A stretch of 64,000 bases of DNA, taken from the NCBI GenBank assembly GCA_964007475.1, contig OZ023273.1, positions 127,776,732 through 127,840,731 of the forward strand, in the 5' to 3' direction. The DNA is from Hybos culiciformis. Lineage: Eukaryota > Arthropoda > Insecta > Diptera > Hybotidae. Position numbers and translations under genes: made by a program. The notes beneath the pieces are model-generated. The model was not told the DNA's origin and made no database searches. It saw only the letters and a list, made by a program, of their open reading frames with translations. Positions within the stretch are counted from its first letter, which is position 1; every line of letters starts with the position of its first letter. Below, in pieces: positions 50,963 to 63,000 of the stretch.

Positions 50963-51364
50963 GTAAGTCCGGGTTTCTAATCTGTGTTTTTTTTCTATTT
51001 TCATTTTAATAAGATTGTAAGTATCTGGATTGCTAAAACGGCGCCCTAAACTAATTTTAATAAATATACATTCTATAAGTACATTGTATATTACATATAC
51101 TTAGGGTTCCCAGACGTCCTCCTTTTTGGGGAAAGTCCTCCTTTTTGATAGTAAAAAAAGTGTCCTCCTTTTTTTTCCTAATTTCGCATTTTGTCCTCCT
51201 TTTCCATTATTATCCTCTATTTTGTCCTCCTAAGCTAAGTTATAAAATTGAAAAAAAAAAAAGCTATACACAAAAATAAACAAAACAATGAGTAATTTGG
51301 GACTTAATTTTTTCTAAGTTAAATTTGATATTAAGTAACTGACTGAGAAGATACTTTGTCCTGC

Positions 51365-51429
51365 TTCGAACTTCATTTTAAAATTTTTCATTCATTTTAT
51401 TCGAACTTCATTTTAAAATTTTTCATTCA
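51365..51429 (+). repeat. Direct repeat, two 30-bp copies, period 35
   Basis: TTCGAACTTCATTTTAAAAT plus TTTTCATTCA at 51365-51394 recurs unchanged at 51400-51429, inside the hAT-type element. Confidence 0.85.
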
Positions 51430-51694
51430 ACATTTTTATATATTTCTTGAGTTTTTTGTTTTCATAAAAAAAAATTTAAGTTTTCCTTTGTATACTTTTT
51501 CAATTTTTTTTTTGAAACATCCTAGATATTTCGGAAAATAACATTTGTCAGAAATTTCTGCGATGTTTCAAAAAAAGTAGAAAAAGTAGACTTTTCTGGA
51601 AAAAGATCCAAAAAAGTTGTTTTAATTTAATTGAGAATAATACTCAAGAAAATGTAAAGAAATTTAATGAACCATTTTAAAGTTATGCGTAGCA

Positions 51695-51826
51695 AGGCTT
51701 ATTTGCATGAAAATTGAGTTATTTGTATTGAAAATTGAAAATTTTTTAAAGTAATTATTGATGCAAACATTATTACTGACGATATTAATTTAAAATACAA
51801 ATAACTCAATTTCCATGCAAATAAAC
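51695..51826. repeat. Internal inverted repeat in the hAT-type element
   Basis: TTATTTGCATGAAAATTGAG TTATTTGTATT on the left pairs with AATACAAATAACTCAATTTCCATGCAAATAA on the right (written as plus strand in two parts: AATACAAATAACTCAATTTC, CATGCAAATAA). Arms of about 30 bp surround an 70-bp spacer. It may be a nested miniature element or a hairpin. Confidence 0.7.
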
Positions 51827-52393
51827 CGAAGGGGACATATTTAAATATTATATCTCGAAAACTATTTCTGATACATCTCTAAATTTTTTGATATGTTATA
51901 AAGGACTGTCTAAGCTTTAAAAATAAAATAATTTAAAAACATTTTTTCTATCCCACACTTTTTCAAAATCTCAAAACATGAAAATAATGTTATTTTTTAC
52001 AGTCAAAGGATACCCAAATTTTTTTAGTTTTATTTTATTTGAAAAGCTTAATTCAATACCTTTTATTTGCATCTCTAATCGTCCAAATCGGTTTTTTGTA
52101 TCAAAAGTTATGAATTCTTAAAATTATCAGTTTTTATGAAAAAATGCTAAAAAGTGTATTTTCAACCCGGCCTAACACTGAATATTACATTCGAATCGAT
52201 TTAAAAAAAAGTATGGGTCTATTTTTTGTTACACTTAAAAAACCCTGAAAATTTTATTTAAATCGGAAGGGGTCGGCCCCAAAATTTGAAAATGTTGATC
52301 GTTTTGGTGTCTACGTACGCATATATATACCTATATTTTTTTTTAGGATGTTCTCCTTTTACTGCAGACAAATCTGGGAACCCTACATATACT

Positions 52394-54061
52394 TCTACTA
52401 CGTATTAATTTGGATTATCAAAGTTACATTATAAAGTATTACATGTATGTACAGTACTTATAAGTATGTGCAATGTACATGTTGTTTTTTTTTTGAAAAG
52501 ACGGAAAATTCAATTAAAACTTCAATATAAGCAATTTAAAATGTGTTATTGGAATAAATTTATTTACTAGGACAAGTTTTTATTTTTTTATTTTACAGTT
52601 TATGGGCAATCGATAGTAAAAGTTGATTGTCACTTTGTATTAAATTACATAAGATTGTATAAAAAATATCATAATTGAATCTTGTTTTTATTTTAAATCT
52701 GTTTGAGATGAATACGCCGCACAATTAGAGTTAAAAATAACTTGTTGTACATTATAAAAGCCTAAAACATTTCCAATGAATCTTATTACAACAATATTTT
52801 GCAACAGTTAATTTTAAATTTTTTTTTTCTTATTGATTTATAAATGTATAGATAGATCCTTTTCAAAATTTGGCTTTTGAAAAAGTATTAAGCTTTATTA
52901 TATGACTATATTCGCGTGTGAATTAAAACCTAATTACCTTAATATCCTTACAAAGTATACTTGTTCATAATATAAATACATTTGATTTATGTACATTTAT
53001 ATCTAATAAAATATAAAACTATATATATATATTAAAAAATTCTGTGGGTTTTTTTTTATTTGAAGCCAATATTAACATTTCGCCATATTGTTACTAATGA
53101 CAACAAAATAGATATTTTAATATTAAGTGTATGTATTAATACTAGTTTATTGAACCTAACATATGTATACTTATATTTATATATTTTAATAGTTACCTTG
53201 TGGAAAACCACTTTCTATCTATTTATATTGATTACTTTTTCCTACATTATAAATGTATATAGTCCTTTAATGTTTTACGTTAATACGTTCATTGTACATA
53301 CATGATTTATAGTAAATAAAATATAAGAAAATTTCCATTTTATTATTTAAATGTCATATTAGTGTAAAATGTATAGTATTTATATTTATATATAAACAGT
53401 TGAATTATGTAGAACACTAGTTACCAAACATAGTAAAATATTTATTGATTCACTATATATTCTTTCAACAAATAAAAGATTATACAGTTTAGTGAGGAAA
53501 TTCAAATAACATACAAGAATAATACATATTTAAATTTTTTAATTCCTTAAGTTATTTTTGTAGATATTTAATAGTGCTCGAGCATTAAATAGAAATTAGA
53601 TAAAATTCATTGAGCGCGAGTAAAGCAACTTAAAACAAAAAATAGAAAATATTTTATAGCCAAACGATTTGGGTATTTAATTGAATTTAAAAAATAAAAT
53701 AGTTTTAATGCTCCATAAAAAATTAATCATGATATTTGTAGTTTTTTTTTGATGATTCTTAATTTTGGCACAACAAGTTTTCAGATTTGAGATAGAATAG
53801 AAAATTATACAAAAATAATTTCAAAAAAATAGGATCGCCATACAATTATATAGAACCTAGACTTAGATAAACCTATCTTCCTATCATACGTTAAAAATTC
53901 CAAAATATCGAGGTTCTAATGGATATAGTAGACGCTAATAGTAAATCACAAGTATAACAATAAGAATACTATATAGTTAGTTCCTTTTAAAATCTCAACA
54001 AAAAAATTAAAATTATTCCACATTAAAAAAGTATAATTAATTGTATTCGTATAGATTTATA
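52394..54061. other. AT-rich non-coding DNA
   Basis: No supported gene. The Ile/Leu/Tyr-rich plus-strand frame at 53060-53305 starts at TTG and looks like chance. A CTCGAG palindrome lies at about 53578. Confidence 0.35.
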
Positions 54062-54124
54062 GGAAGGTGCGGGAAATTCAATTTTTTTTGTTTTGAATAA
54101 AAAATTTATTATTTAGTTAAATAA

Positions 54125-54526
54125 ACATTCTTTATTCATTATTTAGTAAAAATAAATACATATTCTGTAATTGAACAAAAACTGATATTAATAGCAGAAG
54201 ATGGATTATCTGTAACAATATTTTATACATGGCCTTCAGCTTTAACTAATGCAAAAGAATTACTTGTCAATGACAAATATGGCTTAAATCATCCTAAAAC
54301 ACATGCTTTTACAAGCAGTTTGATAAATTTGGGAATCACTGAAAAATCTCGGCCAAAAGGTGAAAACGTTATCCCTTTGAATAACCGAATTCAAAGAGAA
54401 ATCGGCACATGGAGCAAAACTCCTATTAAAAAAGACGATGGAACCAAGATCCTAGTCTTAACATTCAAAGGATATCAGCCTAATATAATTTTAAAAGATG
54501 CTGATACGAGCGTTAGTTTTGATTGA
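54125..54526 (+). CDS. Unrecognised 133-codon open frame inside the inverted-repeat element
   Basis: Open from just after a TAA at 54122 to the stop at 54524-54526, with no in-frame ATG. The peptide includes LILIAEDGLSVTIFYTWPSA, LLVNDKYGLNHPKTHAF and RIQREIGTWSKTPIKKDDGT, ending DADTSVSFD. Composition is protein-like and clearly unlike neighbouring chance frames. Lack of ATG suggests a relic of a longer transposon gene, a captured exon (a TTTAG acceptor lies near 54144), or a decayed insertion. I recognise no family and propose no function. Confidence 0.4.
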   Translation, partial: TFFIHYLVKINTYSVIEQKLILIAEDGLSVTIFYTWPSALTNAKELLVNDKYGLNHPKTHAFTSSLINLGITEKSRPKGENVIPLNNRIQREIGTWSKTPIKKDDGTKILVLTFKGYQPNIILKDADTSVSFD

Positions 54527-54547
54527 TTTGATTTTCTTTTTTATTTT

Positions 54548-54599
54548 GTTCTTAACATATTTTTTTGTTCTTAACATATTTTTTTTGTTCTTAACATAT
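54548..54599 (+). repeat. Triplicate GTTCTTAACATAT repeat
   Basis: GTTCTTAACATAT occurs at 54548, 54567 and 54587, separated by T-runs, immediately after the open frame and before the right inverted arm. Confidence 0.85.
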
Positions 54600-54792
54600 A
54601 ATGAATAAATAATGTTTATTTAACTAAATAATAAGTTTTTTATTCAAAACAAAAAAAAAATTGATTTTCCCGCAGCTTCTAGTTGAAATTTAATATCAAC
54701 TTATACTTCAAAAGTTAATAATACTAATAAAATAATATTATACCTACCTTTGTTTTATATTTGAAACCAAATATTGAATTATTTTTTTATAG

Positions 54793-54877
54793 AGAGGATG
54801 AACTGAATATTTATATTATTGATGTTTGTGATAAAAGAAAATTCCAAACATTTTTGGGTGAAATTAAGGAAAAGTAA
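54793..54877 (+). CDS. Possible terminal exon, unknown gene
   Basis: A strong acceptor (ATTTTTTTATAG) at 54791-54792 precedes a frame reading EDELNIYIIDVCDKRKFQTF and LGEIKEK to a TAA at 54875-54877; it needs one base from an upstream exon. The peptide is balanced and convincing, but no partner exon is visible. The inverted-repeat element 110 bp upstream could sit in the preceding intron, or this could be a relic. The opposite-strand frame here is less protein-like. Confidence 0.35.
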
Positions 54878-55697
54878 TAGTCGTTCCAATTGACAGCATC
54901 TGAAGAATGGTCGCACTTTACGCTCCATATAATTTTTCATATTTTTTTTATGCTTTTCTTTATTTTTATAACGAACAATCAATCAATATAATATGTATTT
55001 ATATTAAACGTCCTCCACAATTCGCTTTTAAAAGCTTTCAAATGAAAAAAACAATTTCTTATATAAGATCACATGCAAATATTAAAATTTTAAATTTTTA
55101 TTATAGAAATCTGACGATCGGAATGTTTTTATATTTATGTATAATAATATGTCGTCAAATTTAATAAAGAGATTCTTTAATTGTACATACATATCTCTTA
55201 TTTATTAATAAAATTTTATATTCCTTATATATATACTATTTAACTGGGGCCTCATACGGTCATCATTGATCTCTAAATTTCATTCGGTTCATAAATTTAT
55301 TCATATAAATAAAATTATACAAAATAATTTACATTTAGCATCAATTTAATAGATTTTTATTTATAAAATTAAATTTAAAAGTAAAATCATAAGAATTTAT
55401 ACGTGATCATTTGAGAAAAAAAAATAAAAATTCGCAAAATATTTTTTAGTTAAACAATAAATTAAAATGCTAATCTTTGCTCTTTAGAAAATAAATAAAA
55501 TAAAAAACAAAACAAAATCTAAAGCGCACCTATCTATCGCTTGAAATTTTATTTTGAATTATTTGCATATACTGATTTTTATTATTCCCCAGAATTTAAT
55601 GTAAAAATATTTGTTTTGTGTAAAAATAATTCATTTTACTCTCATGACTTTAAAAAAAAGCTAGATTAAATTATATATTTGAACTTTGAATTGCTGT
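54878..55697. other. AT-rich non-coding DNA
   Basis: A plus-strand frame at 54907-55164 is rich in Tyr/Phe/Ile and not accepted. Nothing else recognised. Confidence 0.3.
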
Positions 55698-56523
55698 ATC
55701 CGTTTTTAAACATAACTGAGATCAAAACTCAGATTCTAAACAAATTCTATTCAGACTAACTGCTCCCGTCGCGTCAAAATAAAAATTTGCATAATTTCGA
55801 ATCTTTTTACTTTTGTTATTTCAATTAATTTTTACTGTTCTCAGTTTTCACTTGGTTTATCGTTAAAACTTCATCAGAGCTAATTTATTTTCTCTTTTTT
55901 TTTGTTTCGTTAATCATTCCGAAATTCAATTTTCTAGACAGAATATTTATACATAGTTTCAAAATATTTCGAACTACAAGGGAATTTTATCATCATTAAA
56001 CTAAAATTGACGAAATTTATTTCATATAAATTTTTGCTTGCTATTTTGAAGTAAAAAATAAAACAAAAATAAAAAAGCAAAACTTTGCACATAACTTAAC
56101 AAGAAACTTGATCCGTTTTTAAACATAACTGAGATCAAAACTCAGATTCTAAACAAATTCTATTCAGACTAACTGCTCCCGTCGCGTCAAAATAAAAATT
56201 TGCATAATTTCGAATCTTTTTACTTTTGTTATTTCAATTAATTTTTACTGTTCTCAGTTTTCACTTGGTTTATCGTTAAAACTTCATCAGAGCTAATTTA
56301 TTTTCTCTTTTTTTTTGTTTCGTTAATCATTCCGAAATTCAATTTTCTAGACAGAATATTTATACATAGTTTCAAAATATTTCGAACTACAAGGGAATTT
56401 TATCATCATTAAACTAAAATTGACGAAATTTATTTCATATAAATTTTTGCTTGCTATTTTGAAGTAAAAAATAAAACAAAAATAAAAAAGCAAAACTTTG
56501 CACATAACTTAACAAGAAACTTG
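55698..56523 (+). repeat. Head-to-tail duplication of a 413-bp block
   Basis: Copy 1 (55698-56110) and copy 2 (56111-56523) both begin ATCCGTTTTTAAACATAACT and end CACATAACTTAACAAGAAAC then TTG. They abut without spacer, have equal length and show no difference on reading. The unit includes TGCTCCCGTCGCGTCAAAAT, a GC-rich spot. No open frame of note. It is either a very recent tandem duplication or an assembly artefact. Confidence 0.93.
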
Positions 56524-59500
56524 AACAGATGACCTAACAGTGATAACACTTAGATACGAGGTGTAAAATATAAATTTTTTATTCGTTTTTTTTTTTTATT
56601 CAAATTAAATTTAACACCAACAACATTATGGACAAAATCAAAAAAGAGAGAAAAAAAAAACTTCATACCAAAAAAATTTTTATTGGAAAAAAAAAATGTT
56701 TATCGTAAACTTTTCAAGAATCTGTCACATTAAAGTTTTTTGTTAACAAGTTTTTTTTTTTAATGTGCTTTACTTCTTTCCTTCTTAAAATAACAATTTT
56801 TTTTTTTTTTTTCAAAAGTCTGACTTCGAATTTGTGTTTATATTTGTATTAATAAAAAAAAAAAAATTATTTTTAACTAAAAAATAAATAAAAACATGAC
56901 AACAAAAATATAATAAACTCATACATCTGCGAGATTAAAAAAGATAATGTGTCTTTTTTTAAAACAAGCTTTTTTTTTATCATTCATTAAAATAATTTCA
57001 AAGCTCTCCAACGTAGAGTAACGCATCATAACGTTGTTTTGAAATGGTTTTTACTTAGTTGTAGGCGAAAGAGGGTGGAATATACAAATATCTTTAAAAA
57101 CATTTTTTTCAATACTCCGCACATTATTAAAGTTATAATTGAGAAGCTTTTGTGAACAAAATTTTTTTTTATTATTATTAGTTATTAACCGCGATCATTT
57201 GTTGAAAGATATACTTAGTACATAAAATTTAATTATTAAGAAAATTATAAAAAAAAAAACCGATTAAAATCGATTTGTATATTAACAAAAATGTTCGAAT
57301 AAAAATTTAATTTTTTTTTTTAATTTTATTTGCGGTTTCATTTCATTTGTTTTAAATTTTAGTTTTGCACATTGTACGATTTAAGTTTAATTTTACATTA
57401 TAAATTAACTTTAGGAATAATAATGCATAAAATTTAATGTATTCACCACAATTGAAAATTTTTGAGGCGCAAGAATAAAAAAAAAAAATTCTGAAATTTG
57501 TATTCAGAAATAATATGTAAATTATAATAATTATAAATAAATTGGTTTTCGATAATATTAAATGGGAAAATAATACCTCTAAATATTTAAAATAAAATAA
57601 ATGTTTTTGGTAAAAAAAAAATAACCAAAACGAATAATACAAAATAAAAATTGAAAAAAAAATCGTTAAATTAATTTTAATGGGATAGAAATTAATTAAC
57701 TAAAATTATTATTATTGATTAATAAATGTTTGTCCAGAAATTATGTTTGTTTTAAAATTTAATAGAATTTTGCAAAAGCAAAATATAATTAATTCATAAC
57801 CATTCATAATAACAATAAAACACTTCAACATGTTCTTTAAAAATAAAAGCAAATATGTACGATACGATAGTCTGGGTTTTTAATAGTCTACAAACAGAAG
57901 AATCTAATCTATAAATTATTGAAATCGATCAATTAAAAATTTGAAAAGAACTATACAATCTATATTTTATAATTATTATAATATAAATTTGATTAAATTA
58001 GGCACCCAAGAATTATACTCGCAAATTATTTGAAGATATTATAACTAATTCTTTTTTTTTTTCTTAGAAAAACTTTTGTACATAATGTATTTCGTTATCA
58101 AAAAAAAATTCCACATATTTTTGCTAATCTACTTTAGTTTCATTTTAGACTCTATTCGATGTTCATAATAAATATTTCTTGATTTGAAAAAAGAAAACAT
58201 ATTATAGCTTTCACGTTATTTAGCACAAAATTAACTTTGGAAAAGTATAAAAATCTAATATTTTTATTTTAATTAATTCATTATATTTGTAATTCAGATT
58301 TCGAGTAATAAATAGTAATATATAGTTTTATTTTTATGATTATATTCTCTACATAAGAAAAATAAATTATGTAATAAACATTTATAATGCAAAAATTATT
58401 AATTATTGTGTTAATTGTAATATAATTGCAATAAAGCTTTTTATATACATGGAAAAAACTTATTTCATATACATACAGAAATCGGTCGAGCTACTATATA
58501 TATACAACATGTATATAAGAATACTTTTAAGGACCGTGCATTAAACGAACTATTAGGAACTTATTAAATGCATTAATACATACATTAGAAAAAATAATGC
58601 CCAATAATTTATTACGAGTTTTTAATGATCCATGAAATCAATACCAACAAACTGCATCCCCCCCTTAATATCAAAAACACAGCAAAGCTATTAATATTTA
58701 TCCAAGCACAGTTTGATGTTTTTTCCTAAATAGACCTCCGGAAAACACGCTCGACACAGTTGAAAAAGAAATATAACTTCAATATATTAAAAAATATAAT
58801 AATTTTAAAAAATATTAATAAATTTATTCTATTTTAATTATAATTTTTGAATAATTTGAAATTAAAAAAAAAAAAAATTGAATTAGTACCTACATAAAAA
58901 TCATCAAATTGCACGCAAATTAAGAATATTTAAAACTGAATCACAATACAATACAAAAAATATATGTTAAAAATGAAAGTAAAAGTAAAATTTAATGTGA
59001 AAATTTTAATTTTATTATAATTCTCATATAAAAATTAAATTTTTTCATGAAAACTTATTAATTTTTGAAATAATCTAAATATTATATTGTTGTGAACATG
59101 AAATAACCTAATCATATAGAGTTATAAATTAGGAAAGAAATGTTTGAGTATTTTATTATTATTTTTTTTTTTTTTTCGAAAATATGAAAGTATTTATTTT
59201 CCAATATAATATAATTTTTGATGAATTATCATTTCTCTGATTTAGTCATAAAATAAATTTTCTACAGGAGTAGTAGTAATTAGTTTAACCCGCAAAAAAA
59301 ATTTAATTTGTTAAATTTGATATTTTGAAATTTATTGACTATTATTTCTTGGGCCAAAATCGCTGTAAATTAATGAAAAAAAATTGTAACGATATACAGA
59401 AGTTAAAATCAAACTACTAATATAAAAACACTATATGCAAACTTCATAGTTCATAGTTCATAGTGTTTACAGACAGAAAACCTGAAGGTTTGTTTTCGCC

Positions 59501-60062
59501 CAATTTTAGTAAAAAAAGATTTTATTTTTGAATATTTTTTAAAATCTTTAAAGATTAAAAACAACAAAATACAATTCGATATATATGTAATAAAAATAAA
59601 ATGTAAATAACAAATTGTAACAATAATTCAAAGTAAAAATGGTGGTAACTCTATAAGCTTTAAGGATATTGATGATAACAACATAATGTCAGAAAGAGAC
59701 AGTTAACATAAGCTAAATAAATTATAATATGGTTGTGAAAAAAGTTTTTGGAAATTCATATTTCATATACATTTGTTTCCTAACTTGACTACCAATTTAT
59801 TTGTTGCTGGTAACAACCTAATAATATAATATAAGTTATTTTTCTTTGATGCCAAGTTAATAAATAAACAAGTTTTTTCTTTTTTTAAATAAAAATTAAA
59901 GTTATTAATATTATACAATAAAAATAAAACAAACAAAAAAATATTAATAATTATTTTTTTTAAAAATTATAAACAACATAAATTACCGTCCGTCATTCAA
60001 AAACAAAAAAAAAATTGTATTTCCCAGTTTGGATTATTGTTATTTAATTAAAGAAATTAAAA
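56524..60062. other. AT-rich non-coding DNA
   Basis: Many A- and T-runs (for example 56583-56600, 56740-56825, 57170-57330). A short hairpin-like set of AGTTCAT repeats lies at about 59445-59465. The minus-strand frame at 57352-57642 is Phe/Tyr/Ile-rich and not accepted. Confidence 0.35.
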
Positions 60063-60084
60063 ATGGAATCAATTATGGAAACAT
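60063..60084 (+). CDS. Possible first coding exon (seven codons plus one base)
   Basis: AAAATGGAATCAATTATGG is followed, after GAAACAT, by the donor GTAAGTTC. The context before the ATG (AAAA) is favourable for insect translation. The peptide would be MESIMET, phase 1, the same phase as the candidate at 45080. The rest of the gene would lie beyond the right edge or in a long intron. Confidence 0.2.
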
Positions 60085-63000
60085 GTAAGTTCTTTTTTTC
60101 TGCATGTCAAAAAATTATTTAATGGTATTGTAAAACATAATAAAGTGCTATATTATTCGTTCTATTTGAATAGTTGTGAAATGCAATAATAAAAGACTAT
60201 AATTTTTACCATGTTACTAATGACAACTATAGGCACAAAAAAAAGTAGACTACCATTTTATTATTGGATTAGAAAAACGAATATTACTTATATGTACTTA
60301 ATATTATAGATTTATAAATTCCTCGAACATCATAATAAAGCATAGAGCTTGACTTAAATATCAGAACAGTATTAGTATTAGGTACAAATTACTTTTAAGT
60401 TCGAGCTATATATGGCTTAATAATCGATCAAAACCATCAAGTTAGTTTAAGCTTTTATATCACAAAATTTTTCACATTTTTTAATGTTTTCTTTTTTTAC
60501 TTCTTATGAGTCATGGTTACAGAAATAATAAAACATTTTTATCATATTTAATTATTAATTATTAAAATCTAATTGTTTTAATTTTCTATAATATTTTTTT
60601 TGTACAAAATTTCTAAATACTTTACTTTTTATAACATGGGTATTTTTATTGAAAATTTCAAAAACAAAACTAATTTAATGAGCTTAATAAGATTTTAAAG
60701 AGCAAAAAAAAGAAAATTAAATTCTCAATAATTTCACCTTTTTTTTTTTTTTTTATAAATCTCTCATTAAATTATATATTTTCTTAGCTTATTTTTATCA
60801 TTTTTTATTAAATTTTTTATAAGTTTTTTTTTTTTTTTTTAAATCATTTCAAGTTATATAAATAGTGAACAGAAAAAAAAAAAATCTAAATAACTTCTAT
60901 AATGAGTCGTAGTTTTTGTTAAAATAAATTGCTTTAACCTTGAAGTTAAATTCTTGAAAATTATAAATAAAGCAAAAATTTTAAGAAAATTGTTTAACAA
61001 AAAAAAAAATTAAATTATAAAATCCTGTCATAAAATTATCATATGGTTTAGTTAAGAAGATCTTTTTTTTCGTAGATACTATGTAGTTATACATATAGAT
61101 ATTTTTGTATTTTTGTACATTATTACCTACTGTTAACATGAAAAATAAATTTTAGTGTTTTGAATTTCTGATGTTAAAAGATTTAATACTACAGCCTATC
61201 GAAAAAGGCAGGTAAATTGTTAAATTACAGGTAAGTAACTAGTTTGCTTTATGAAGAGTTTTATGAGTTATATTTTATGACACTTGAAGTTGAAAGTAGA
61301 CCAAGAATTTTTGTTTTTATATGAAAAATTCTAAGAAATTAATTCTAATTAAATCGAGTTTCTTAGTAAAAATTAAATAAATGTTTTTACGCGACGCCGG
61401 CGCCAATCTCTGATCCTTATAGAATTTTTTTTTTTTTTTCATATTCCATTAATAATATTCTAATGAAAATAAATGATATTGTTAAACTTTCATTTGGATT
61501 ATAATATAAAAATATTAGATTTTTCCGTTATTATATTATTTTATTGCATGCGGATATAGACAGTTCAGTATAATTATTATATACTTAATTTTCTTAATTT
61601 TTAACATCACTTGTCCCACATAAATATCAAGTACAGTAGATTTATTTGAATAGCTTATTCGCTATTCTTATATTAATAATATAGTGTTTAATTGAATTAA
61701 TTTTAATAAAAATCTTCTACATAATATTTTTATTAGTTTTTTTTTAATTAAATCTTATTTATTATAAAACAAACAAAAAATTTGACTTTGAACTTTAATT
61801 TTATAACGAGGTCATTTGAATAAACATTTATTTTCACTTGCATTTTATTCTACGAAATTGAGATAATTATCTTATATGATAGGATTATGAAGAAGATGTG
61901 GTTAGAAATTTCTAAATAGATATTGTTATTTACTTGAAACATTATTCCTCTGTTTGAGAAGTTTAAGCTCTAAATCCTTGATTAAAATTGATCAATTAAG
62001 TTTTGTTATGAAAGTCATGTAAGCCTTTGTTATAATTATTTGAATTATTTTCTATTTTGAAATTAAACAGAAACAACTGTCAGGCGACTAATTAAATTTT
62101 AACGCAATCTAGTGTTAAGTCTTAGTTTAAGAATTTAACTCTTTAATCATTTTTGTACTGTTTTATCTCCTATATCACAAGATTTTTAAATTTAAGATAT
62201 TTATATAATTATGACTAAAGGATAATGTCGCATTGATTAGTGTAAAAGCTATAATATTATGTCAAAAACTACTAAATTCTTCGCAAATAAAAAAAATTAA
62301 AAAAAAAACCATTTAGAGGTCAGTAAGTTGCTTGATGTCATTAAATAATTTCAATTTATTTATTTATTAATATGAGTTTTTTTTTTCTAATATTAATATT
62401 CTATGTAGACTGCAATCGAACAAATAGAATAAAGTAAATTGTTTGAAAAAAAACACACACCTTAATTATTCCAAATTTAACATCATTTTTTTACCCACGC
62501 ATAGATTATTACAACTACTCAGAATTTTTATTAAAGCGATTGATTTATTTTAACTTTTTCTTGACTTCATTAATATAAAGTATGGTATTTAAAAAAAATT
62601 TAACAAATATTTAACAGTAACACTATTGACAAAATTTAGAAAAGAATCGTTTGTAAATTTTGATGGTTAAAAAAAATTTTTTAGACAGTGAAATATAGCG
62701 AGCGATTAATTTAGGTTCTATAGAAAACTTTTCCAATTAACTAAAATTTTAATTTATACATATAACGTTACAACAAGTTTGACTTCAAAAGAATTATTTC
62801 TAATTTTTACTATATAATAATATTCATAACACATTTATCACATTTCAAATCATTCAACAAAGGAAATGCAAAAAGTAAAAAATAAATTCTTCAAGTTTTT
62901 TATTTTTATTAGTCATTTAATTTAAAACATGATATTTGACTTTTAAAAAAAATTACTTTTATAACTATTCGGAATTTTGTTTTCTTCCTGATGTGTAATG

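Larger units (their letters stand above)
51102..52385. mobile_element. 1284-bp non-autonomous hAT-type element
   Basis: The ends are TAGGGTTCCCAGA and its inverse TCTGGGAACCCTA, inside a perfect 8-bp duplication CATATACT (51094-51101, 52386-52393). The left subterminal region repeats GTCCTCCTTTT five or more times and the right end has a related TTCTCCTTTT. Such clustered subterminal motifs are usual transposase-binding sites in hAT elements. Interior features are a 30-bp direct repeat at 51365-51429 and an inverted repeat at about 51695-51825. No transposase frame survives. A relative lies at about 22190-22345. Confidence 0.9.
54062..54679. mobile_element. 618-bp element with 80-bp terminal inverted repeats and an internal ORF
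   Basis: The left arm (54062-54141) and right arm (54600-54679) are inverted copies: GAAG(G/C)TGCGGGAAA at the tips, then CAATTTTTTTT, GTTTTGAATAAAAAA, TTATTATTTAGTTAAATAAA and CATT(C/A)TTTATTCATTAT. A TA dinucleotide borders each side (54060-54061 and 54680-54681), which would fit Tc1/mariner-type integration but is weak evidence in this DNA. The interior holds the frame at 54125-54526 and a threefold 19-20-bp repeat at 54548-54599. Confidence 0.8.

Noticed and set aside
53060..53305. Plus-strand hydrophobic 81-codon frame, possible membrane protein
   Set aside because: Starts at TTG, is built almost only of A/T-rich codons and has no adjoining exon.
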